6,052 bases of DNA from an uncultured Bacilli bacterium (GTDB lineage: Bacteria; Bacillota_I; Bacilli_A; RF39; UBA660), in contig CANRAT010000070.1 in the NCBI GenBank assembly GCA_947628685.1, forward strand, positions 1 to 6,052, in the 5' to 3' direction. A program made the position numbers and the translations under genes. This document shows, piece by piece, positions 1 to 6,049 of this stretch; within the stretch, counting starts at the first letter, position 1, and every line of letters begins with the position of its first letter. Under the pieces are notes generated by a model that saw only the letters and a program-made list of their open reading frames with translations, was not told the DNA's origin and ran no database searches.

Positions 1-1
1 A

Positions 2-22
2 GGGGGGGGGGCGTGGTAGAAT
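2..22 (+). promoter_or_regulatory. G10 homopolymer tract plus -10 box; putative phase-variable promoter of the pilin-LRR gene
   Basis: Ten consecutive G (2-11) are followed by CGTGG (12-16) and TAGAAT (17-22), a 5/6 match to the -10 consensus. Transcription would start near base 29, giving a leader of about 11-17 nt before the start codon. The -35 box lies off the left edge and is not seen. The right-edge copy shows TTGACA, CGT, G-tract, CGTGG, -10 position. If the same spacing applied here, the spacer would be 3+10+5 = 18 bp, close to optimal, so this allele would be ON. One caution: the base before the tract is A here and T in the right copy, so the upstream flanks are not identical. A G10 run in such AT-rich DNA is far from background. 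Tract length from an assembly may be unreliable. Confidence 0.6.
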
Positions 23-45
23 AGAAGTATAGGATAGGGATGTGT

Positions 46-1656
46 ATGAAAAAAGGATTTACTTTAGTAGAACTACTTGCAGTAATAGTAATACTAGCAA
101 TAATCTCACTTATTGCTATTCCACAAGTATTACACTTAATAGAAAAGTCAAGAATAAGTTCACTTGAAATAAGCGTACAAAATTATATAAGGGCAGTAGA
201 AACAACTCTAATGAATGAAGAGATAAATAGAAATGTATCAGATGGAGTTTATATAATAGAAGATAATGGGAAAAAGATTAAATTAAGGGATAAAGAAATA
301 AATATAGAATATAGTGGAGAAGGTTTAATTAGTGGAGGATTATTTATTGAAGGAGGTAAGGTAAAAAAAATATTAAAAGGTAAGATAGATAAATACTATT
401 CTAAATTATTAGATGACAATAGTGTAGAGTTATATAAAGATATAAAAGAAAATATGTTAGTAAATGGAGATACATTTAATACTAAAATAAAGACATTAGT
501 TAACGATATAGATACACCTTCTACTTCGGAAGATAACACATTAAAAGAAGTAGAATTTTATGAAGATGGGTTATTACCAAAAGGATATACGAAAGAATCA
601 TTAGAAAGTTTAAAAAATATAGATGTATCACAAAAACAAGATGGAAGTGTAATAGCATATTATGATGGAGATAATACAGTATATATTTATAGTGAAGGTT
701 ATATATTAGGTAATGCTAATTGCACTCGTATGTTTAAACTTTTCAAAGGATTATTAAATATAAAATTTAACCTTTTTGATACATCTAAAGTAACAATCAT
801 GAGTGGTATGTTTCAAGATTGTTCCAGTTTAACAGAACTAGATTTAAGTAACTTTGATGTGTCAAATGCAACCCACTTTGGTGGAATTTGGGCTGGAATG
901 TTTGAGGATTGTAGTAGTTTAGAGAAATTAGACATAAGTAACTGGGATACTAGAAGTGCAAAAAACATGGCATATATGTTTTATGGATGTAAAGGATTAA
1001 AAGAGTTGGATTTGAATCATTTTGATACATCAAATGTAACAGGTATGGGAAGTATGTTTTCAGGTTGTTCAAGTTTAATAGAATTAGATATAAGTGATTG
1101 GGATACAAGTTCAGCAATATATTTAGATAGTATGTTTTCATCTTGTATCAATTTAAAAGAAATAAAATTTGGGAAGAATTTTGATACATCTAAAGTAATG
1201 ACTATGCAAAGTATGTTTTCAGGTTGTTCTAGTTTAACGGAACTAGACTTAAGTAATTTTAGCACATCAAGCGTAACAACTATGCAAAGTATGTTTTTAG
1301 GCTGTTCAAGTTTAACGGAACTAGATTTAAGTAATTTTGAAACATCAAGTGTAGAAAATATGTATAGAATGTTTGAAAGTTGTAAAAACTTAAAAGAAAT
1401 AAAATTTGGAAAAAGTTTTGATACATCAAAAGTAACAATTATGCAAAGGATGTTTTCAGGTTGTTCAAGTTTAACGGAACTAGACTTAAGCAATTTTAGT
1501 ACATCAAGTGTAACAAGTATGAGTAGTATGTTTAATGGATGTACAAGTTTAAGTGAAGTAAAAGTGTCAAGAGATAAATGGATAATAAATGATGAAGTTA
1601 ACCAAGATAGTATGTTTAAGGATTGTGGTACTAATGAAGTTACATATGTAGATTAA
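46..1656 (+). CDS. Type IV prepilin-like N-terminus fused to BspA-type (DUF285) leucine-rich repeats; surface protein
   Basis: From ATG46 the product is 536 aa. It opens with a textbook class III prepilin signal, MKKG^FTLVE, with Gly-4 before the predicted prepilin-peptidase site, Phe as mature residue 1 and Glu-5. A hydrophobic helix follows to about residue 28. Residues 40-160 are a charged, cysteine-free pilin-like region, then a short Ser/Thr linker (157-165). Residues 226-527 are BspA/DUF285 repeats of about 26 aa, of the form LDLSNFxTSSVTxMxxMFxGCSSLTE. Eleven MFxxC units have their Cys at 259, 289, 315, 341, 367, 394, 420, 446, 473, 499 and 527. There is no LPXTG anchor, so display would depend on the pilin helix, either in a pilus-like fibre or left in the membrane. 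BspA-like LRRs are known in adhesins; a binding role here is inference. ATG40 (two codons upstream, MCMKKG) has AGGA at 31-34 with a 5-nt gap and is a real alternative. ATG46 was chosen because MKKG is the canonical pilin start. The gene stands alone between its own promoter and terminator. Confidence 0.85.
   Translation: MKKGFTLVELLAVIVILAIISLIAIPQVLHLIEKSRISSLEISVQNYIRAVETTLMNEEINRNVSDGVYIIEDNGKKIKLRDKEINIEYSGEGLISGGLFIEGGKVKKILKGKIDKYYSKLLDDNSVELYKDIKENMLVNGDTFNTKIKTLVNDIDTPSTSEDNTLKEVEFYEDGLLPKGYTKESLESLKNIDVSQKQDGSVIAYYDGDNTVYIYSEGYILGNANCTRMFKLFKGLLNIKFNLFDTSKVTIMSGMFQDCSSLTELDLSNFDVSNATHFGGIWAGMFEDCSSLEKLDISNWDTRSAKNMAYMFYGCKGLKELDLNHFDTSNVTGMGSMFSGCSSLIELDISDWDTSSAIYLDSMFSSCINLKEIKFGKNFDTSKVMTMQSMFSGCSSLTELDLSNFSTSSVTTMQSMFLGCSSLTELDLSNFETSSVENMYRMFESCKNLKEIKFGKSFDTSKVTIMQRMFSGCSSLTELDLSNFSTSSVTSMSSMFNGCTSLSEVKVSRDKWIINDEVNQDSMFKDCGTNEVTYVD
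1144..1284 (+). repeat. Higher-order repeat, copy 1 (period 237 bp)
   Basis: This block encodes Cys, then NLKEIKFGK, FDTSKV, MQ, MFSGCSSLTELDLSNFSTSS and VT. It recurs 237 bp downstream at 1381-1521 with only scattered, mostly synonymous differences. Three LRR units therefore seem to have been duplicated as one block, which is more recent than the basic repeat expansion. Confidence 0.8.
1381..1521 (+). repeat. Higher-order repeat, copy 2 (period 237 bp)
   Basis: This is the second copy of the block at 1144-1284. Both start at a TGT codon followed by the NLKEIKFGK-coding stretch and end at an ATG codon after the SSVT-coding stretch. The two copies are in the same frame, so unequal crossing-over between them would gain or lose 79 residues without a frameshift. 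Confidence 0.8.
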
Positions 1657-1738
1657 TAAAATATAAAAATAAAACAAATTAACATTTGTTGATATGAAGA
1701 TGTTTTTTCTAATTATGTAACTATCTAAGAAAAAGGTT

Positions 1739-1776
1739 TAAAGACTTAGGATTAAAATTCTTAAGTCTTTATTATT
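1739..1776 (+). terminator. Rho-independent terminator after the pilin-LRR gene
   Basis: A 13-bp stem pairs 1739-1751 with 1759-1771, including one G-U pair, around the 7-nt loop TTAAAAT. The arms read AAAGACTTAGGA and TCTTAAGTCTTT. The 3' side is T-rich (TCTTTATTATT) but has no long uninterrupted T-run, so efficiency may be modest. It starts 83 bp after the stop codon and ends just before the next promoter, which fits a transcription boundary. Confidence 0.6.
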
Positions 1777-1803
1777 AACAATTTAATCGTTATAATATAT
1801 AAA
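1775..1803 (+). promoter_or_regulatory. Sigma-A-type promoter of the COG3581/activase operon
   Basis: TTAACA (1775-1780, 5/6 to the -35 consensus) and TATAAA (1798-1803, 5/6 to the -10 consensus) are separated by exactly 17 bp. A perfect TATAAT also occurs at 1791-1796 but lacks a good -35 at the right distance. The ribosome binding site GGTGA (1823-1827) sits 4 nt before ATG1832. Confidence 0.6.
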
Positions 1804-1831
1804 ACATATCATATAATTAATTGGTGATAAT

Positions 1832-2896
1832 ATGAACCGAATAATCGCATTTCCATTAATGGGAAACTACTTTATGCCAATTGAATTTCTATTTTCAAAG
1901 ATATGTTCATCAAAAATATTAAATCCTCCAAAAATAACAACAAAAACAAAAGAATTAGGAAGTAAATATAGTCCTGACTTTGTTTGTACACCTTTTAAAT
2001 ATACACTAGGAACATATATAGAATGTTTAAATATGGGCGCTAATACATTAATTCAGATGGGTGGAGGTTGTAGGTATGGATATTACTATGAACTTCAAGA
2101 TAAAATATTAAAAGATTTAGGATATGATTTTGAATACTATAATTTAGTAAGCATGGGACATACTGATATTAAAAAAATTTATAAAATATTAAAAGAAATA
2201 AATCCTAGATTAAATGTAGTTAAATCTATTTATTATCTTTTAATAACAATAAAGATGGTAAAATATATGGATAAGATAGAAGATTATATAAGAGAAAATG
2301 TTGCATATGAAATAGAAAAAGGAGCATTAAATAGAGAATTTGATAATATGTTAAAAGATTTTAGTAAAGTAAAAATATACACAACTCTTAAATTAAAATA
2401 TTTAAAATATAAAAGAAGAATAAAAAAAATAAAATTAAATAAACCAAAAGATAATATTAAAATAGGAATAATAGGAGAACTTTATACATTAATGGAAAGT
2501 TCTGCAAATAATAACTTAGAAGAAATGTTAGAGAAAATGGGTGTTGAGGTAAAGAGGTTTACAAATGTAACATATCTATTATTTGAAAAACATAAAAAGA
2601 GCAAGAAACATTTAAAGAAATTGAAAAATGTAAAATACAAAATGGGAGCCGATGCGATGGATAACATTTACTACACCAAATATTTAATAGATAATAAGTA
2701 TGATGGAATAATACATATAAAGTCTAGTTTTTGTACTCCTGAGATAGGAAGTATGAGTATAATTAATAAAATGTGTGAAGAAAAAAATATGCCTTTAATA
2801 TTTTTAAGTATGGATATGAACACATCAAACACAGGATTTGAAACTAGAATAGAAGCATTTTATGATATGATTGAAATGAGGAGAAAAGTTGAATAA
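1832..2896 (+). CDS. 2-hydroxyacyl-CoA dehydratase-like Fe-S protein (COG3581 type), partner of the activase
   Basis: The product is 354 aa, cytoplasmic, with no signal peptide or membrane helix. It resembles proteins of the COG3581 group, related to the D-component of 2-hydroxyglutaryl-CoA dehydratase and often listed as CoA protein activase or dehydratase-related. Recognisable parts are FPLMGNYFMPIEFL (7-20), ELGSKYSPDFVC (41-52), GGGCRYGYY (77-85), a Lys-rich linker (about 185-207), IGIIGELYTLMES (211-223) and SSFCTPEIGS (298-307). The C-terminus ends in GFETRIEAFYDM. Cys52, Cys80 and Cys301 fall at the family's conserved positions and probably bind a [4Fe-4S] cluster; Cys25, Cys65 and Cys315 are extra. 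The substrate of this subgroup is not known, and none can be read from the sequence. It overlaps the downstream activase gene by 8 bp, so the two are almost certainly cotranscribed and act together. Expected mode: the activase delivers a low-potential electron by ATP hydrolysis. Confidence 0.8.
   Translation: MNRIIAFPLMGNYFMPIEFLFSKICSSKILNPPKITTKTKELGSKYSPDFVCTPFKYTLGTYIECLNMGANTLIQMGGGCRYGYYYELQDKILKDLGYDFEYYNLVSMGHTDIKKIYKILKEINPRLNVVKSIYYLLITIKMVKYMDKIEDYIRENVAYEIEKGALNREFDNMLKDFSKVKIYTTLKLKYLKYKRRIKKIKLNKPKDNIKIGIIGELYTLMESSANNNLEEMLEKMGVEVKRFTNVTYLLFEKHKKSKKHLKKLKNVKYKMGADAMDNIYYTKYLIDNKYDGIIHIKSSFCTPEIGSMSIINKMCEEKNMPLIFLSMDMNTSNTGFETRIEAFYDMIEMRRKVE
2878..2891 (+). promoter_or_regulatory. 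Shine-Dalgarno site fixing a TTG start for the activase
   Basis: GAGGAG (2878-2883) lies 5 nt before TTG2889. It sits inside the 3' end of the COG3581 gene, whose stop is at 2894-2896. The protein then begins MNKCYLGVDIG, the expected distance before the phosphate-binding motif, so the non-ATG start and 8-bp overlap are well supported. Translational coupling is likely. Confidence 0.8.
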
Positions 2897-3830
2897 GTGT
2901 TATTTAGGAGTAGATATAGGATCTATTTCAACTAAAGGAGTTATAATAGATTCATATAACAATATATTATCAGAAAATTATATATGGACTATGGCAAGTC
3001 CTATAGATGCTGTAAAAAGACTTATTAGTACACTTAAAATACCAGAAGGATATATATTATCTGGAATTGGAACTACAGGGAGTGCAAGAAAACTAATAGG
3101 TCTTATGTTAGGCGCAAACGTTATTAAAAATGAAATTATATGTCATGCATATGGTACTTTAAATTACTATCCTGACTGCAAGACAATACTTGAAATAGGA
3201 GGACAAGATTCTAAAATTATTTTACTTAATAATGGAGTTATAACCGATTATGCAATGAATACATTATGTGCGGCAGGAACAGGATCATTCTTAACTAGTC
3301 AAGCAAAAAGAATAGGGGTAGATATTAATGATTTCGGCTCTCTTGCCTTAAAAAGTAAAAATCCTGTAAAAATAGCTGCTAGATGCACTGTATTTGCAGA
3401 ATCAGATTTAATCCATAAGGCACAACTAGGTTATAAAAAAGAAGATATCATAGCAGGACTATGTAAAAGTGTGGTACTTAATTACTTAAATAATGTAGGT
3501 AAAGGTAAAAAATTAAAGGAACCTATAGTATTTCAAGGTGGAGTAAGTAAAAATGTTGGAGTAGTTAAATACTTTAATGAAGTATTAAATACAAATGTAA
3601 TAGTAGATAATAACAGTCATTTAATGGGAGCGATTGGAGCGGCTATATTATCAAGTAAGACTCCGAGTAATAAAGAATTTAGTCTAAATATAGATGACAT
3701 TAAATTTGAAACAAAAGGATATGAGTGTAAAGGTTGTTCTAATAACTGTGAAATAGTTAGAATAATTAAAGATGGAAAACTTATAGATTCGTTTGGTAAT
3801 AGATGTGAAAAGGGAGTTTCAATGAAATGA
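2889..3830 (+). CDS. BadF/BadG/HgdC-family ATPase; 2-hydroxyacyl-CoA dehydratase-type activase
   Basis: The product is 313 aa, of the ASKHA-fold family that hydrolyses ATP to push one electron to a very low potential on a dehydratase or reductase partner. Motifs in order: DIGSISTKG (9-17, phosphate 1), GTTGSAR (61-67), EIGGQDSK (102-109, phosphate 2), CAAGTGSFL (127-135), ARCTVFAESD (164-173), FQGGVSKN (215-222, adenosine region) and MGAIGAAIL (246-254). Cys127 and Cys166 match the cysteines that hold the inter-subunit [4Fe-4S] cluster of the homodimeric HgdC activator. A C-terminal tail, absent from minimal HgdC, adds Cys280, Cys283, Cys287 and Cys306 (CxxCx3C plus one), a likely second metal or Fe-S site. 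The TTG start is supported by GAGGAG 5 nt upstream. The natural partner is the overlapping COG3581 gene; no alpha/beta dehydratase subunits or CoA-transferase lie in view. The gene ends in TGA 6 bp before the terminator stem. Confidence 0.9.
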   Translation: MNKCYLGVDIGSISTKGVIIDSYNNILSENYIWTMASPIDAVKRLISTLKIPEGYILSGIGTTGSARKLIGLMLGANVIKNEIICHAYGTLNYYPDCKTILEIGGQDSKIILLNNGVITDYAMNTLCAAGTGSFLTSQAKRIGVDINDFGSLALKSKNPVKIAARCTVFAESDLIHKAQLGYKKEDIIAGLCKSVVLNYLNNVGKGKKLKEPIVFQGGVSKNVGVVKYFNEVLNTNVIVDNNSHLMGAIGAAILSSKTPSNKEFSLNIDDIKFETKGYECKGCSNNCEIVRIIKDGKLIDSFGNRCEKGVSMK

Positions 3831-3834
3831 GTTA

Positions 3835-3865
3835 ATAAAAAGATGCCAAAACAGCATCTTTTTAT
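3835..3865. terminator. Bidirectional rho-independent terminator between convergent genes
   Basis: A near-perfect stem pairs 3835-3846 with 3854-3865 (core AAAAAGATGC / GCATCTTTTT) around the 7-nt loop CAAAACA. A-runs on one side and T-runs on the other let it serve both strands. It lies 4 bp after the activase stop, and its right arm contains the stop codon (3862-3864) of the minus-strand membrane protein gene. Confidence 0.85.
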
Positions 3866-5940
3866 GTCCAAAACATAAACATATATCTAAATTTATCTAT
3901 ATTAATTAAATCTTTATTTATAAAGAATGTAAACATATTGTAAATAATGCTAATAGAAATAAGTATGATTATAATTTTTTTTAAATCCATATTTAATACT
4001 TTCTTATTTAAAAGAGATAATATAACAATTATAGTACTTAAAGCTATCAACCATCCAAAATCTACAATATATCTAGAAAGTATTCCAGCCATTTGTGTAT
4101 CAGCAATAATAATTATTAAAGCAAATATAATAGATGCAATACTTATCTTAAATAAATCAGAAGCAATAAATTTTTTGAATTTATAAGAGAAAATACCAAG
4201 TAAACATATAAGATTTGTAAATAAGAATCCACCATGCATAGCTTCTGAAATAGTATTACCTAGGTAAGTAGTATTTATTTCGTAAGTTTGAATGAATGGG
4301 AATACAGTTGATATTCCTGTTGGAGCAAATAAGAAATGAAATATACCAAGTAGAGTCCTATCAAATACAAAACCTCTTTTAGTCATATCATTTGTAGTCA
4401 AATTATAGTTTGCTCCAAAATCAAATGGATTAGAAAATCTAGCATAGTTATAATACATTAAAAATGCAGCAACTACTATAAATGGGCTTATAAAAAGTAA
4501 TGTCTCTTTAATACTATTTTTACTAAATAATTCTTTTGTTTTTAAATAAGGTAAGAATATAATAACACTAAATCCGAAAGTAAGTAACAATTGTGGACGA
4601 CATCCTGCAACTAATGCTAAACAAACACTACCTAAAAATAAATATTTTTTATTTAATTTAGGATAAGTAGTAGATTTTATATATAAAGCAAGTGATAGCG
4701 AAGAAAATGCAACCCCTAAAATAATTGGTATGTTATAGAATGTAGGGTAGCCAACAAATGCAGCAATTCCACTAGAAAATATAAAGAATGTAGATAAAAG
4801 CATATACCACAAATAAGGTGTTTTCTTAAAATATTTCTTTATTATTTGATATATTAAATAAAATAATGAACAAATAAATATAAATGTAGAAATAGTAATT
4901 GCAATATTATTAGGTAAATCGTAACCTGTTAAAAAGTAAACTGGTAAATATAGTAATATACAAGGTACAACACCAAAATAAGAATAATATTTTCCATTGT
5001 AATATGCATAATCCCAATAATATTCTTCATATCTTTCTAATACTGAATCACGGTAATTAGTATCATATGGATTTTCTAAATTTAATAATCTATCATCTAC
5101 ATCTAAATCTAGATAGAAGTGACCAAGAGATAATGCATGGGCTAAATTGTGGTACTGAACATATTGTGAAGTAGGTGTAGATGCTTTTGTTTTTGAATTA
5201 TAAAGAGTTAATCTATATGATAAAACTGTCAAACATATAATGAATATAATTGTTACTAATTTTGCTTTTTTATTATCAAATTTTATATTATAAAATTCAG
5301 ATTTTGGATTTATTATTAATATAAATAAAACCACAAATAGAGTTATAAATAAACGATAATTGCTAATAAAAAGTGGAACTTCTTTATTAATAGATATAGT
5401 ATTTAAACTAAAATTTTTAACGCTCTTATTAAAAACAATCTTTATACTTGAACTATTTCCACTTGAATGAACTTTTAAATATTTACTATTTTCAACATTA
5501 TTTACATAAGTTCTCTCACCAGCATCTAAATATAGTTTATTTGCTTCATCTGTAAATAGTAAATCATAAGAAAATGTTAATTTCTTCTTTCCATTAAAGT
5601 CAATATAAATATTATTTATTTTTTCATCAATATCAGTAATTTCAATATATGCATCTATTTGTTTTGTATCAGTTTCTTCATCTATAATTTCATCAACTTG
5701 GCATAAATCATCTATACAGGTAATTCCACTATAAGTAAAATCAGTTAATTCTTTATAATTATTTTTAAATAATAAAGATTCATAATGTCTAAAATTAAAT
5801 AAGGTAAGTTCTAGAACTATACTAAATAGAAATGCAATAAATAGATATTTTGAAATAGCCTTTAAATAAGAATTTTTAAAATTTATAAATTTGTTTACTA
5901 TAAAAAGTATTATAGTAAAAATTGCAAATAAAAAAATCAT
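3862..5940 (-). CDS. Large multi-pass membrane protein, GT-C-type glycosyltransferase-like
   Basis: From ATG5940 the product is 692 aa. Two N-terminal membrane helices (about 2-19 and 33-50) are followed by a roughly 140-residue polar, beta-rich segment (52-190) with Cys75 and Cys80. This segment is probably outside the cell. About eleven to thirteen more hydrophobic helices follow to the C-terminus. Conspicuous motifs are DYAYYNGKYYSYFG (310-323) in a loop just before a helix, AGCRPQLLL (445-453), NPFDFGANY (504-512) and SRYIVDFGW (622-630). The topology, aromatic loop motif and late Arg-Tyr motif resemble polyprenyl-phosphate-dependent GT-C glycosyltransferases and related uncharacterised Bacillota membrane proteins; the donor and acceptor are unknown. 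Start choice: AGGAG (5948-5952, read on minus) is 7 nt before ATG5940. The upstream in-frame TTG at 5964 overlaps the -10 box and so cannot be the start. The gene converges on the activase and diverges from the right-hand G-tract promoter. A polysaccharide polymerase or flippase-like role is not excluded. Confidence 0.65.
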   Translation of the reverse strand: MIFLFAIFTIILFIVNKFINFKNSYLKAISKYLFIAFLFSIVLELTLFNFRHYESLLFKNNYKELTDFTYSGITCIDDLCQVDEIIDEETDTKQIDAYIEITDIDEKINNIYIDFNGKKKLTFSYDLLFTDEANKLYLDAGERTYVNNVENSKYLKVHSSGNSSSIKIVFNKSVKNFSLNTISINKEVPLFISNYRLFITLFVVLFILIINPKSEFYNIKFDNKKAKLVTIIFIICLTVLSYRLTLYNSKTKASTPTSQYVQYHNLAHALSLGHFYLDLDVDDRLLNLENPYDTNYRDSVLERYEEYYWDYAYYNGKYYSYFGVVPCILLYLPVYFLTGYDLPNNIAITISTFIFICSLFYLIYQIIKKYFKKTPYLWYMLLSTFFIFSSGIAAFVGYPTFYNIPIILGVAFSSLSLALYIKSTTYPKLNKKYLFLGSVCLALVAGCRPQLLLTFGFSVIIFLPYLKTKELFSKNSIKETLLFISPFIVVAAFLMYYNYARFSNPFDFGANYNLTTNDMTKRGFVFDRTLLGIFHFLFAPTGISTVFPFIQTYEINTTYLGNTISEAMHGGFLFTNLICLLGIFSYKFKKFIASDLFKISIASIIFALIIIIADTQMAGILSRYIVDFGWLIALSTIIVILSLLNKKVLNMDLKKIIIILISISIIYNMFTFFINKDLINIDKFRYMFMFWT

Positions 5941-5963
5941 ATTAAAACTCCTCGCATAAATCA

Positions 5964-5972
5964 ATTATATCA
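5964..5972 (-). promoter_or_regulatory. Extended -10 promoter of the membrane protein gene
   Basis: Read on the minus strand this is TGATATAAT: a perfect TATAAT with the extended TGn element. No good -35 is present 16-18 bp upstream (TAGGTA is the best), which an extended -10 can tolerate. Transcription would start near 5957, giving a leader of about 17 nt that contains the AGGAG site. Confidence 0.65.
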
Positions 5973-6016
5973 CATATCTTTATTTTTACCTAGTAATTTA
6001 AACATTTTTTTAACTC

Positions 6017-6049
6017 TTGACACGTGGGGGGGGGGGGGCGTGGTAAAAG
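6017..6049 (+). promoter_or_regulatory. Putative phase-variable promoter: TTGACA, G13 tract, CGTGGTA
   Basis: A perfect -35 box TTGACA (6017-6022) is followed by CGT, thirteen G (6026-6038), CGTGG and TAAAAG (6044-6049). TAAAAG is a 4/6 match at the position where the left copy has TAGAAT. The spacer is 21 bp with 13 G; loss of three or four G would make it 18 or 17. No acceptable -10 hexamer lies at 16-18 bp in the present allele (CGTGGT, GTGGTA, TGGTAA), so it is predicted weak or OFF. An A/T-rich stretch (5981-6016) upstream could act as an UP element. The controlled gene lies beyond the right edge. Confidence 0.6.

Larger units (their letters stand above)
721..1626 (+). repeat. Coding tandem repeats of the BspA/DUF285 LRR domain
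   Basis: About eleven units of roughly 78 bp (26 aa) run in tandem within the pilin-LRR gene. Each carries a recognisable string for MFxGCSSLTELDLSNF. The Cys-to-Cys step is 26-28 aa apart from one 30-aa step near the start. The first units, and the last at about 1560-1626, are more diverged than the central ones. The repeats also create long open frames on the opposite strand, which are not genes. Confidence 0.85.

Noticed and set aside
1017..1493. Long open frame (158 codons) on the minus strand inside the pilin-LRR gene
   Set aside because: It is the antisense reading of the repeat units, which keeps a frame open by repetition. It has no ribosome binding site or independent coding signal.
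1673..1690. Small hairpin (AACAAAT/ATTTGTT, loop TAAC) just after the pilin-LRR stop as a terminator
   Set aside because: It has only seven pairs with one G-C, and its nearest T-run (1703-1708) is 12 nt away; the stem at 1739-1771 is a better candidate.
3617..3871. Minus-strand open frame of 84 codons over the end of the activase gene
   Set aside because: It overlaps well-conserved activase sequence and runs through the terminator hairpin, so it is a shadow frame.
3947..4186. Plus-strand open frame of 79 codons
   Set aside because: It lies wholly inside the membrane protein gene on the other strand; its Ile-rich composition is the mirror of hydrophobic codons in AT-rich DNA.
5941..5964. Upstream TTG start extending the membrane protein by eight residues
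   Set aside because: TTG at 5964 overlaps the -10 box, upstream of the expected transcript start, whereas ATG5940 has AGGAG at 7 nt.
6026..6038. G-run as a sequencing artefact (dark-cycle poly-G at read ends)
   Set aside because: The run is internal, with non-G bases continuing on both sides. The same CGTGGTA follows both tracts, and the run sits precisely behind a TTGACA box. The exact length may still be wrong.
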